Assembly: GCA_031259645.1 (NCBI GenBank)
Contig: JAIRLC010000167.1
Location: forward strand, 1-6,166
Source of the DNA: Prevotellaceae bacterium
GTDB lineage: Bacteria > Bacteroidota > Bacteroidia > Bacteroidales > UBA932
DNA: 6,166 bases
Direction of reading: 5' to 3'
The first letter of the stretch is position 1. Each line of letters begins with the position of its first letter. The notes beneath the pieces are model-generated. The model saw only the letters and a list, made by a program, of their open reading frames with translations. It was not told the DNA's origin and ran no database searches. Below, piece after piece: positions 1 through 5,824 of this stretch. Position numbers and translations under genes: made by a program.

Positions 1-2
1 AT

Positions 3-695
3 CTATAAACTAAACCCGAATACAAAAAAGATATCTTCCTGATTGGGATTAAGGATTATCTGTCCAAAAACCGGCAAAGAAAAACTATCCGTAATTTTAA
101 TTTCTTTACTTGCTTTCAAATTGATATTGACCACAGACGCCTGTGAAGCGTAAAGTCCTTTCTCCGGCGTGGCGCCAATACTTGCACTTAAATCAACCTC
201 TTTAATGGTAAAGGGTAAAGAAACTTCGATGTAAGTAGAAAAATTACTTTTGTTTTCTCCTTCTTTCTTGTCGGCCCCGGCAAACATGGTGTTTATGCTA
301 AGACTCAATGGAAAAGACTTCACGGGCAAGACATAACTCAGGCTTCCTTCCCAATAATGCGCCGTTCCGTCATCATACTTCAAATATTTAAAAGCTTGTT
401 CGCCCGACCACCAATAATCTGTGATAGCCAGCGACAAGCCGGCAACGCTGTACCCCACAGTGAAATCGACTTCTTTCTGCGGGCCGACAAACTCCGTACT
501 TGCCCATGCCGATAATGAAAAGTTGCCTAAGCTTAAACCCGCTGTGGGTTGAAAAGCGGCTTTCGTTTGATACGTGCCCCGCCACACATACGAACTAACC
601 AAATCCGCTCCCAGCGAAAAATTCAAACCTTTGTCTTGGGCTTTAACACTGCCAGCCCCAACCAGAACTGCTAACGCAAAAATTAACTTTTTCAT
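3..695 (-). CDS. Putative outer-membrane porin-like beta-barrel protein (TorF/Gcw_chp-like), 230 aa
   Basis: Seen: a complete 230-residue protein with an N-terminal signal peptide (MKK, then a hydrophobic stretch, probable cleavage after A19 in SVKA-Q). Alternating hydrophobic/polar strands follow to a C-terminal strand ending FVFGFSL, as in a small beta-barrel. Residues 34-40 read SSYVWRG and about 93-97 read DYWWS; both are signatures I associate with the TorF/Gcw_chp group of putative porins, common in Bacteroidota. The frame is open upstream to an ATG at 773, but that start would place 26 charged residues before the signal peptide and overlap the end of amtB, so the ATG at 693-695 is preferred. 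The leader is A-rich with no Shine-Dalgarno site. It is the last visible gene of the glnK-amtB run, 49 bp after amtB. Inferred role: outer-membrane passage of ammonium or a small nitrogen compound. The substrate is unknown. Confidence 0.8.
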   Translation of the reverse strand: MKKLIFALAVLVGAGSVKAQDKGLNFSLGADLVSSYVWRGTYQTKAAFQPTAGLSLGNFSLSAWASTEFVGPQKEVDFTVGYSVAGLSLAITDYWWSGEQAFKYLKYDDGTAHYWEGSLSYVLPVKSFPLSLSINTMFAGADKKEGENKSNFSTYIEVSLPFTIKEVDLSASIGATPEKGLYASQASVVNINLKASKEIKITDSFSLPVFGQIILNPNQEDIFFVFGFSL

Positions 696-744
696 TTTAA
701 TATTTTTTTGAATTAATAAATAATAACCACGACATAAATAAACC

Positions 745-2034
745 TTAATTATATGCTGTTTCCCCGTGTTCATAAATATCCAAGCCTTCTTCTTCTACAC
801 GTTTCGAAATACGGAGGCCAAACACCACATCCAGCAATTTGAAGATCACATATCCCGCAACAAGAGCCCAAAGTCCGACAGTAACGGCTCCGGTCAATTG
901 GGCAAGCGTAAATCCTGCACCGTAACCGTAGAACAAGCCGCCATCGGTGGCCAATAAGCCGGTCATAACCGTTCCGATAAGACCGCAGACGCCATGTACG
1001 GAAGAAGCGCCGACAGGATCATCAATTTTCAAAACGCGGTCGATAAATTCGACAGAAAACACCATGGCAATGCCGCAAACGAGACCGATAATGATCGCTC
1101 CTATAGGCGATACGGCATCGCAGCCGGCCGTAATACCGACCAATCCCGCCAAAACGCCATTTAAAGAAAGCGACAGGGACGGTTTTTTGTATTTCAACCA
1201 AGCCGTAATCAAAGCGAAGAAACCACCTGTACAAGCCGCCAGATTGGTCGTCAGGAATACATGAGAAATTGCCGTCCGGTTTTCTTCACCCGAAGCCGCT
1301 AATTGTGAGCCGGGGTTGAATCCGAACCATCCGAACCATAGAATAAATACGCCTAAGGACGCTATCGTCAAATTGTGTCCGGGGATAGCCTTCGATTTGC
1401 CGTCTTTGCTGTATTTACCGATGCGCGGTCCCAATATCCATGCGCCTACCAAAGCTACCCAGCCGCCTACGGAATGTACGATGGTGGAGCCTGCAAAATC
1501 ATGAAATGCCGCGCCGAAAGTATTCATCATAAAACTTCCCTCATCGCCGTTCATCAGCCAGCCGCCGCCCCACGTCCAGTGTCCGGACACCGGATAGATA
1601 AATACGCTGATACAAACCGTATAAATCAGATACATGTGGAATTTAGTCCTTTCGGCCATGGCGCCTGAAACAATGGTCGCCGCCGTAGCGCAGAACACAG
1701 TCTGGAAGATTAGGAACCCTTCAACCGGCAAGTCGGTCGGATTGACATCCAGACTGAAAAAATTAGGTATTCCGATGAAACTGCCCTCACCGAACATAAG
1801 ACCATAGCCTACAAAGAAGAACAATAAAGACCCCAGCATGAAATCCAAAAAGTTCTTCATTAATATATTGGCCGTATTTTTTGTTCTTGTAAAACCGGCT
1901 TCTACGAGTGCAAAACCCGGTTGCATAAAAAATACGAGCATGGCTGCCAACAGCATCCATACTGTATCTAACGATAAACCCAACTCGTTTGTAATATCCA
2001 AAGGGGGGACTAATGTTGTAAGATAAGTTTTCAT
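745..2034 (-). CDS. amtB: Ammonium transporter AmtB, 429 aa
   Basis: Inner-membrane ammonium channel of the Amt/Mep/Rh family, full length, with about 11 predicted membrane segments. The pore residues known from E. coli AmtB are all identifiable: twin histidines H187 (STIVHS) and H347 (SSVHGVCG), phenylalanine gate F114 (FQTVFCA) and F239 (WFGFNPGS), the conserved aspartate D179 before the first histidine segment, W153 (SGHWTW), and S243 of the periplasmic recruitment site. The cytoplasmic C-terminal tail keeps the EEEGLDIYEHGETAY motif that in the family contacts P-II. This supports block and release by the GlnK encoded just upstream. The start at 2032-2034 lies 15 bp after the glnK stop, so co-transcription is very likely. 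There is no obvious cleavable signal peptide; the short N-terminus leads directly into the first membrane segment near residue 25. Function is secure; regulation by GlnK is inferred from gene order and the tail. Confidence 0.97.
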   Translation of the reverse strand: MKTYLTTLVPPLDITNELGLSLDTVWMLLAAMLVFFMQPGFALVEAGFTRTKNTANILMKNFLDFMLGSLLFFFVGYGLMFGEGSFIGIPNFFSLDVNPTDLPVEGFLIFQTVFCATAATIVSGAMAERTKFHMYLIYTVCISVFIYPVSGHWTWGGGWLMNGDEGSFMMNTFGAAFHDFAGSTIVHSVGGWVALVGAWILGPRIGKYSKDGKSKAIPGHNLTIASLGVFILWFGWFGFNPGSQLAASGEENRTAISHVFLTTNLAACTGGFFALITAWLKYKKPSLSLSLNGVLAGLVGITAGCDAVSPIGAIIIGLVCGIAMVFSVEFIDRVLKIDDPVGASSVHGVCGLIGTVMTGLLATDGGLFYGYGAGFTLAQLTGAVTVGLWALVAGYVIFKLLDVVFGLRISKRVEEEGLDIYEHGETAYN

Positions 2035-2049
2035 AATTCCTTAAATTTT

Positions 2050-2412
2050 TTAGTTAGTTACTTTTTTGTCGTCAATAAATAAGGTAGCATCCCCTCTTTT
2101 TCCGGAACGGATACTAATCGCATCTTCGGCGGGAAAGATAAAAATCCGCCCGTCGCCGATTTCACCTGTGCGGGCAGCCTTTTCAATGGCTTGAACCGCC
2201 TTTTCCAGATTAACGTCGCGGACAATAATACTCAACTGATACCGTTCGATAAAACTTGTATCATACACAATGCCCCGGTAGATTCTTTCTTCCCGGTCTT
2301 TACCGACGCCCTTGACTTCCGAATACGAAAACCATTCGATGTCTGCCGCCATCAAGGCCTCTTTTACCTCATCAAATTTGGTTTTGCGAATAATAGCTTC
2401 AATTTTTTTCAT
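2050..2412 (-). CDS. glnK: Nitrogen regulatory protein P-II (GlnK/GlnB type), 120 aa
   Basis: A small trimeric signal protein that senses ATP/ADP and 2-oxoglutarate and, in the family, plugs AmtB when nitrogen is plentiful. Seen: N-terminal MKKIEAIIRKTKFDEVKEAL, the EVKGVG entry to the T-loop (32-37), YRG at 45-47, Y50 at the place of the E. coli uridylylation site Tyr51, and the TGEIGDGRIF signature (82-91). Compared with E. coli GlnK the T-loop is one residue shorter. The 2-oxoglutarate/Mg-ATP ligand Gln39 is absent (GKDREE), the ATP-binding Arg101 is Ser100, and Lys58 is Arg57, while Arg103 is kept as R102. The C-terminus is about eight residues longer than the usual 112. It is the first gene of the glnK-amtB-porin run, 15 bp before amtB, hence the glnK symbol. 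The substitutions may be normal for Bacteroidota P-II; whether nucleotide and 2-oxoglutarate sensing is altered cannot be told here. Confidence 0.93.
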   Translation of the reverse strand: MKKIEAIIRKTKFDEVKEALMAADIEWFSYSEVKGVGKDREERIYRGIVYDTSFIERYQLSIIVRDVNLEKAVQAIEKAARTGEIGDGRIFIFPAEDAISIRSGKRGDATLFIDDKKVTN

Positions 2413-2455
2413 AATTTTAAATAATTAAGGTATAATAATTTTTACTATCAAAGTG

Positions 2456-2463
2456 CAAATATA
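2456..2463 (-). promoter_or_regulatory. Predicted -7 box of the glnK-amtB-porin promoter
   Basis: Read on the minus strand, the bases are TATATTTG, an exact match to the Bacteroidota -7 consensus TAnnTTTG. It lies 44 nt before the glnK ATG, giving a predicted start of transcription near 2449 and a leader of about 37 nt. No TTTG/TTG -33 box is found at the usual 17-23 nt upstream. That position is occupied by the ATGGGGGT face of the direct repeat (2482-2489, 18 nt away), as expected of an activator-dependent promoter. Prediction only. Confidence 0.5.
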
Positions 2464-2478
2464 TACACTTTTTTTCAC

Positions 2479-2496
2479 CATACCCCCATATTTTTA
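2479..2496. repeat. Direct repeat copy 1 (CAT-ACCCCCAT-ATTTTTA), candidate operator
   Basis: This reads CATACCCCCATATTTTTA on the plus strand. It is identical to copy 2 (2531-2550) except that copy 2 carries a single extra base at two places. The run of five C stands out in DNA that is otherwise almost all A and T. This copy lies 18 nt upstream of the glnK -7 box, in the position normally taken by the -33 element. The binding protein is unknown. Confidence 0.5.
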
Positions 2497-2530
2497 ATAT
2501 GATTAAATTAAATTTTTGTATATTTTTTAA

Positions 2531-2550
2531 CATGACCCCCATTATTTTTA
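2531..2550. repeat. Direct repeat copy 2 (CATgACCCCCATtATTTTTA), candidate operator
   Basis: This is the second copy of the C5 element, with one extra G after CAT and one extra T after CCCCCAT. The C tracts start 53 bp apart (2483 and 2536), about five helical turns, so both copies would face the same side of the DNA. It lies about 85-90 bp upstream of the predicted glnK start and 65 bp upstream of the receptor -7 box. It could serve either promoter or both. Confidence 0.5.
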
Positions 2551-2574
2551 CATATTATATTAAAAAAATGTAAA
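2547..2574. repeat. Perfect 7-bp inverted repeat TTTACAT-N14-ATGTAAA
   Basis: The arms at 2547-2553 and 2568-2574 are perfect complements separated by 14 AT-rich bases. The left arm overlaps the end of direct repeat copy 2. It lies about 42 bp upstream of the receptor -7 box and could be an operator. In DNA this AT-rich a 7-bp match can also arise by chance. Confidence 0.25.
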
Positions 2575-2615
2575 TTCGACAATCTTCAACTGCCTTTTTT
2601 GTCGAAAAAAAACCG

Positions 2616-2623
2616 TATTTTTG
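2616..2623 (+). promoter_or_regulatory. Predicted -7 box of the TonB-dependent receptor gene
   Basis: TATTTTTG matches the Bacteroidota -7 consensus TAnnTTTG. A TTTG at 2598-2601 is the only -33 candidate, but the 14-nt gap is shorter than the usual 17-23, so the promoter may be weak or regulated. The predicted start of transcription near 2630 gives a leader of about 75 nt, A-rich and without a Shine-Dalgarno site. Confidence 0.45.
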
Positions 2624-2688
2624 CAACGAAATTAGTGTACAAAAAAACACAAAACACATTAATAATAAAATACTTGATAATATTTTTT

Positions 2689-2706
2689 ATACTACAGATA
2701 CTACAT
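2689..2706 (+). repeat. Tandem 9-bp repeat running into the receptor start codon
   Basis: ATACTACAG is followed directly by ATACTACAT (8 of 9 bases identical). The second unit supplies the first two bases of the ATG at 2705. It is short and may be chance, but it occupies the ribosome-binding zone. Confidence 0.3.
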
Positions 2707-4975
2707 GACAAATAAATTAACGCTATTCTTGTTCCTTATGTCCGGCGGGCTTTACGCACAACAAACAACAGATGCTGTAAAAACAATCGAACTAAAAGAA
2801 ATAAATCTTTACTCCTACAAAAAAACAGATTCCATTGAAAATATTCCGGCAGCCTATTCGACTTTTCCGGCAAGGGTTATCGAAAAGAACGCCGTTGACG
2901 CGCCCACAAAACTAACGGGCATGGTGCCTAATTTTTACATGCCCGGCTACGGCGCAAAACTCACGTCGGCCATTTATATCAGGGGGGTCGGTTCGCGCAT
3001 GAACGACCCGGCCGTGGGACTTTATGTGGACAATATTCCGTATTTGGACAAGAGCATGTACGATTTCGATTTCTACAACCTTGCCGGCATTGAGGTGCTA
3101 CGCGGGCCACAGGGCGCGCTGTACGGGCGTAATACGATGGGAGGCATCATTAACATTTATACGCCGTCGCCGCTCTCGCAACAGGGAACGAAATTTTTCC
3201 TGTCGTACGGAAATGGGAACACCCTGCAATCCAATTTTGCATATAGCGACAAACCCGCTGAAAATATTGGGGTTTCGGCAAGTATGACCTACAAAGAGTC
3301 CGATGGTTTTTTCACCAACCGGTTTACAAATATGCCGGCCGGCGCACTGCAATCGTTTGGATTGCGCCTCCGCTTCGATTGGGAAATCAACGATTATTGG
3401 CAATTGAATTATATTATCAGTGGCGAAAGCAGCCGGCAAGACGGCTATCCGTATGGCTTGGCGAGCGCACAGGGTCATGCGGGCGACAGTATCAGCTACA
3501 ACGACGAGTCGAGCTATGTGCGGCAATGGCTTGTGAACAGTTTGTATGTGCAATACCGGGGAGAAGGCTACACCATCGCAAGCGCCACGTCGCACCAGTA
3601 TCTTGACGATGCGATGAAAATGGACCAGGACTTCCGTCCCGACAACCTTTTTACTTTAGCGCAACAGCAGCGCCAGCACGCCTTCACGCAGGAAATCATT
3701 GCCCAATCGGTCGGAGAGCAGAGGTATCAATGGCTGTTTGGCACATTCGGCTTTTATAAAGGACTGACTACCGATGCACCGGTAACATTGAAAAAAGATT
3801 TCTTCGACCAGCTAATTTTTTCAAAAATACCGACGAGCGCTCCTGTGAAACTTTGGGCTGCGGACGACTGCTATTCGTCAGGTCGCTACACAACGCCGTC
3901 ATTCGGCATATCGCTGTTTCATCAATCCACATTCCGCCGGTTTCTTCTCGATAAACTCACAGCAACGGCCGGAGTGAGGTTAGACTATGAGAAAATTTCC
4001 ATAAACCACACCACGTATGCTTTGGATTTTCCTATTCAAGGGGAAATGACCTTGCCGCGTCCGCCCTACACCGTAACACCGCTCGATTACCGCATTGGCT
4101 TGAACATTAGCGGCGAGGACGCGCAGTCGTTTCTTCAGTTTTCGCCCAAGTTCACCTTGAATTATGAACTGGCTTCCGGCAGCCGGGTGTATGCGTCGGT
4201 AAGCCGCGGCTACCGTGCCGGCGGCTATAATTTCCAACTGTTCTCGGATGTGCTGCAAAACGAATTGGAGGCGCTGGCAAAGACGTCCACAACACAAACG
4301 AAAAACACTACGGTGGACGCCGGGCTTATCGCCTACAAGCCCGAATACAGTTGGAATTACGAAGCCGGCGCACGTGCGGCGTTTTTCCAAAACCGGTTGC
4401 AGGCGGAAATATCGCTGTTTTACATCGACAGCCGCGACCAGCAAATTACGCAATTCGTTCCCAGCGGACTGGGCAGGATGATGAAAAACGCCGGGAAGTC
4501 GCAAAGCTACGGCGCGGAAATATCCCTGAAAGGCTCAATAAACAATTTTTCGGCTACGGTCAATTATGGATATACCCACGCTACTTTTTCGCAATACAGC
4601 GATTCCGTGAGTGCCGGACCGGTAGATTACCGGGGGAAATACATTCCTTTTGTGCCGCAACACACCCTCTCGGCCGGTGCGGAATATGTGTTCGAGTTTC
4701 GCCATAGCTGGCTGGAGCGCCTTACGGTGGGCGCGCAATACACAGGGCTGGGGAAAATTTATTTCACCGAAAACAATGACGCTGTGCAGGATTTTTACGG
4801 CCTGTTGGATGCTTCGGTGACGGTTGAGAAAAATAAATTTTCCGTTACGGTTTGGGGCAAAAACATGACGAACGCTGTTTACAATTTGTTTTATTTTAAT
4901 GGAACTAACGGCAACTCGTTTGCGCAGCAAGGACTGCCGCTACAGTTTGGCGTTGCGTTGCGGAAAAAACTGTAA
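2705..4975 (+). CDS. TonB-dependent outer-membrane receptor (iron/siderophore type), 756 aa
   Basis: An outer-membrane active transporter that takes up a large scarce ligand using TonB energy. Seen: a signal peptide (residues 1-18, cut at LYA-QQ) and a plug domain with the conserved motifs IYIRGVGSR (about 90-98), VGLYVDNIPY (104-113) and LRGPQGALYGRNTMGG (132-147). A barrel of about 600 residues follows, with SVSRGYRAGGYN near 500, a family signature. Length is normal for FyuA/FecA-like receptors. There is no N-terminal carboxypeptidase-like domain and no SusD gene follows, so it is not a SusC glycan receptor. The C-terminus ends LRKKL rather than in an aromatic residue. It stands alone: divergent from glnK on one side, with stem-loops and a toxin-antitoxin pair on the other. 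The ligand cannot be read from the sequence; ferric siderophore is the family default, but other chelates or cobalamin-like ligands are possible. The shared control region hints at a nitrogen link, which is inference only. Confidence 0.92.
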   Translation: MTNKLTLFLFLMSGGLYAQQTTDAVKTIELKEINLYSYKKTDSIENIPAAYSTFPARVIEKNAVDAPTKLTGMVPNFYMPGYGAKLTSAIYIRGVGSRMNDPAVGLYVDNIPYLDKSMYDFDFYNLAGIEVLRGPQGALYGRNTMGGIINIYTPSPLSQQGTKFFLSYGNGNTLQSNFAYSDKPAENIGVSASMTYKESDGFFTNRFTNMPAGALQSFGLRLRFDWEINDYWQLNYIISGESSRQDGYPYGLASAQGHAGDSISYNDESSYVRQWLVNSLYVQYRGEGYTIASATSHQYLDDAMKMDQDFRPDNLFTLAQQQRQHAFTQEIIAQSVGEQRYQWLFGTFGFYKGLTTDAPVTLKKDFFDQLIFSKIPTSAPVKLWAADDCYSSGRYTTPSFGISLFHQSTFRRFLLDKLTATAGVRLDYEKISINHTTYALDFPIQGEMTLPRPPYTVTPLDYRIGLNISGEDAQSFLQFSPKFTLNYELASGSRVYASVSRGYRAGGYNFQLFSDVLQNELEALAKTSTTQTKNTTVDAGLIAYKPEYSWNYEAGARAAFFQNRLQAEISLFYIDSRDQQITQFVPSGLGRMMKNAGKSQSYGAEISLKGSINNFSATVNYGYTHATFSQYSDSVSAGPVDYRGKYIPFVPQHTLSAGAEYVFEFRHSWLERLTVGAQYTGLGKIYFTENNDAVQDFYGLLDASVTVEKNKFSVTVWGKNMTNAVYNLFYFNGTNGNSFAQQGLPLQFGVALRKKL

Positions 4976-5001
4976 ATTTACGTTCCATTTTGTGTAATTA
5001 T

Positions 5002-5031
5002 TTTACATTTTTAAGTTCTTAAAAGTGTAAA
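5002..5031 (+). terminator. AT-rich stem-loop just after the TonB-dependent receptor gene
   Basis: TTTACATTTTTAAG (5002-5015) can pair with CTTAAAAGTGTAAA (5018-5031) over 14 positions with one G-T wobble and a very tight loop. It lies 26 nt after the receptor stop codon. A T-run follows only about 9 nt later (5041-5046), so it is an imperfect intrinsic terminator. It could instead protect the mRNA 3' end or be an operator. Confidence 0.4.
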
Positions 5032-5053
5032 GATAGTACATTTTTTAGAACTA

Positions 5054-5097
5054 AAATAAGAAGAAGCGTATTATCACGCTAATTTATTTCGTTTTTT
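5054..5097 (+). terminator. Probable intrinsic terminator between the receptor gene and mntA
   Basis: AGCGT (5065-5069) pairs with ACGCT (5076-5080) across a 6-nt loop. An outer AAATAA/TTATTT pairing (5054-5059 with 5084-5089) is separated from it by a small internal loop. Six T follow at 5092-5097. The hairpin-plus-T layout and its place before a new promoter support termination of the receptor transcript. Confidence 0.5.
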
Positions 5098-5166
5098 ATC
5101 GAATTACGCAACAAATTTTAAAAAAAGCAAAATTTCCGGTGTTTTTTTTATTTGGGTTATTTTTCA

Positions 5167-5174
5167 TACCTTTG
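5167..5174 (+). promoter_or_regulatory. Predicted -7 box of the mntA-hepT-thyA transcript
   Basis: TACCTTTG matches TAnnTTTG exactly. It would start transcription near 5181, only about 15 nt before the mntA ATG. A TTTG at 5151-5154 is present but only 12 nt away, closer than the usual -33 spacing. No other promoter is obvious before thyA, so this box may also drive that gene. Confidence 0.5.
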
Positions 5175-5196
5175 TTGAAAGTATAGAAATTTCATA

Positions 5197-5502
5197 ATGA
5201 GGCAGAATATTCAACAAACATTAGCAAATTACTTTATGGGACAACCCATCGAGAAAGCATGGTTATTTGGCTCTTACTCACGCGGTGAAGCTACCCGGCA
5301 TAGTGATATTGATATACTCGTTTCGTTTATTCCTGACAGTCAGGTTACGCTTCTTAAATATGCTCATATAGTGAATGATTTGCAGAAATTATTAAGGAAA
5401 AAAGTGGATTTGGTTGAAAACGGCACGTTGCGCGATTTTGCAGTAAACAGTGTACAACATGACAAAATTCTGATTTATGAGAGAACGGCCAAGAGACAGT
5501 GA
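5197..5502 (+). CDS. mntA: MntA-type minimal nucleotidyltransferase (antitoxin of a HepT/MntA pair), 101 aa
   Basis: Belongs to the minimal nucleotidyltransferase family. In studied MntA-HepT pairs this enzyme transfers AMP to the HEPN toxin and silences it. Seen: the complete catalytic signature GS-x10-DxD at G25, S26, D37 and D39 (LFGSYSRG, then HSDIDILV), and a third acidic residue, D71, in KKVDLVE. These are the residues expected of an active enzyme, and the length is normal for the single-domain form. The end overlaps the start of hepT by 26 nt in another frame, which suggests translational coupling and a fixed antitoxin-toxin ratio. The start at 5197 has an A-rich leader of about 15 nt after the predicted promoter. 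GC is about 38%, below that of the flanking genes (sampled by eye), suggesting gene transfer. The family and pairing are secure; antitoxin activity is inferred from the family. Confidence 0.92.
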   Translation: MRQNIQQTLANYFMGQPIEKAWLFGSYSRGEATRHSDIDILVSFIPDSQVTLLKYAHIVNDLQKLLRKKVDLVENGTLRDFAVNSVQHDKILIYERTAKRQ

Positions 5503-5824
5503 ACGCCTGCAACATATATTGGAAGCTATTAGTAACATCTTTGAGTTTACGCAAGGTTTATCTTTTGATGATTTTTGTAACAACAAAATGTTGCGTTTCG
5601 CCGTAGTTAAGAATTTAGAAATAGTAGGTGAAGCCACCTATTTGCTATCCAAAGAATTTAAAAATCAACATATCGAGATAGAATGGGATGATATTATCGC
5701 TATGCGGCACGTATTGGTGCATGGTTATTATCAAATAAAAAATGAAAGAATTTGGGCTACCGTTTTGAATGAGCTTCCATTGTTGCAACCTCAGATTGAA
5801 AAGATATATGAAAGCCTATCTTGA
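5477..5824 (+). CDS. hepT: HepT-type HEPN-domain ribonuclease toxin, 115 aa
   Basis: A HEPN-domain protein, the expected toxin partner of MntA. In the family, the dimeric all-alpha protein cuts RNA through an R-x4-6-H motif until the tyrosine in that motif is AMPylated. Seen: R77, H82 and Y84 in the motif RHVLVHGYY, giving the full R-x4-H-x-Y pattern. The second residue is His where HepT proteins very often have Asn (RN). Upstream is the [13 protein letters not shown] helix typical of the family. The length is normal and no frameshift is visible. The ATG at 5477 lies 26 nt inside mntA, and the stop at 5822-5824 lies 17 nt inside thyA, so the three genes form one overlapping run. Base composition is about 33% GC (sampled by eye), the lowest of any gene in the window. 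Nuclease activity is inferred from the kept motif. Confidence 0.92.
   Translation: MRERPRDSERLQHILEAISNIFEFTQGLSFDDFCNNKMLRFAVVKNLEIVGEATYLLSKEFKNQHIEIEWDDIIAMRHVLVHGYYQIKNERIWATVLNELPLLQPQIEKIYESLS

Larger units (their letters stand above)
2413..2704. other. Divergent control region between glnK and the TonB-dependent receptor gene
   Basis: This is a 292-bp non-coding stretch, very AT-rich, with no credible ORF. It contains, in order: the leader and -7 box of glnK (minus strand), two copies of a CAT-ACCCCCAT-ATTTTTA element 53 bp apart, a 7-bp inverted repeat, the -7 box of the receptor gene (plus strand), and an A-rich leader of about 75 nt. The GG-N10-GC spacing of a sigma-54 promoter was looked for on the glnK side and not found. 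Confidence 0.8.

Noticed and set aside
696..773. Upstream extension of the porin gene to an ATG at 773
   Set aside because: It would overlap the end of amtB by 29 bp and bury the clear signal peptide behind 26 non-hydrophobic residues. The ATG at 693-695 is far better.
2479..2550. CRISPR-like or mobile-element repeats
   Set aside because: There are only two short copies in a promoter region, with no cas genes, further units or target duplications. An operator pair is the simpler reading.
2413..2580. Sigma-54 promoter for glnK
   Set aside because: No GG-N10-GC arrangement was found on the minus strand in this region; a TAnnTTTG box fits instead.
3098..3595. 165-codon antisense frame in the plug region of the receptor
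   Set aside because: A shadow of the well-supported coding strand, with no signal peptide, motif or promoter.
3980..4504. 174-codon open frame antisense to the receptor gene
   Set aside because: It lies wholly within the receptor coding sequence, has no recognisable domain, and its composition is that of an antisense shadow of a GC-richer gene.
2705..4975. SusC-type glycan receptor
   Set aside because: There is no carboxypeptidase-regulatory N-terminal domain, the length is about 750 residues rather than 1000, and no SusD-like gene follows.
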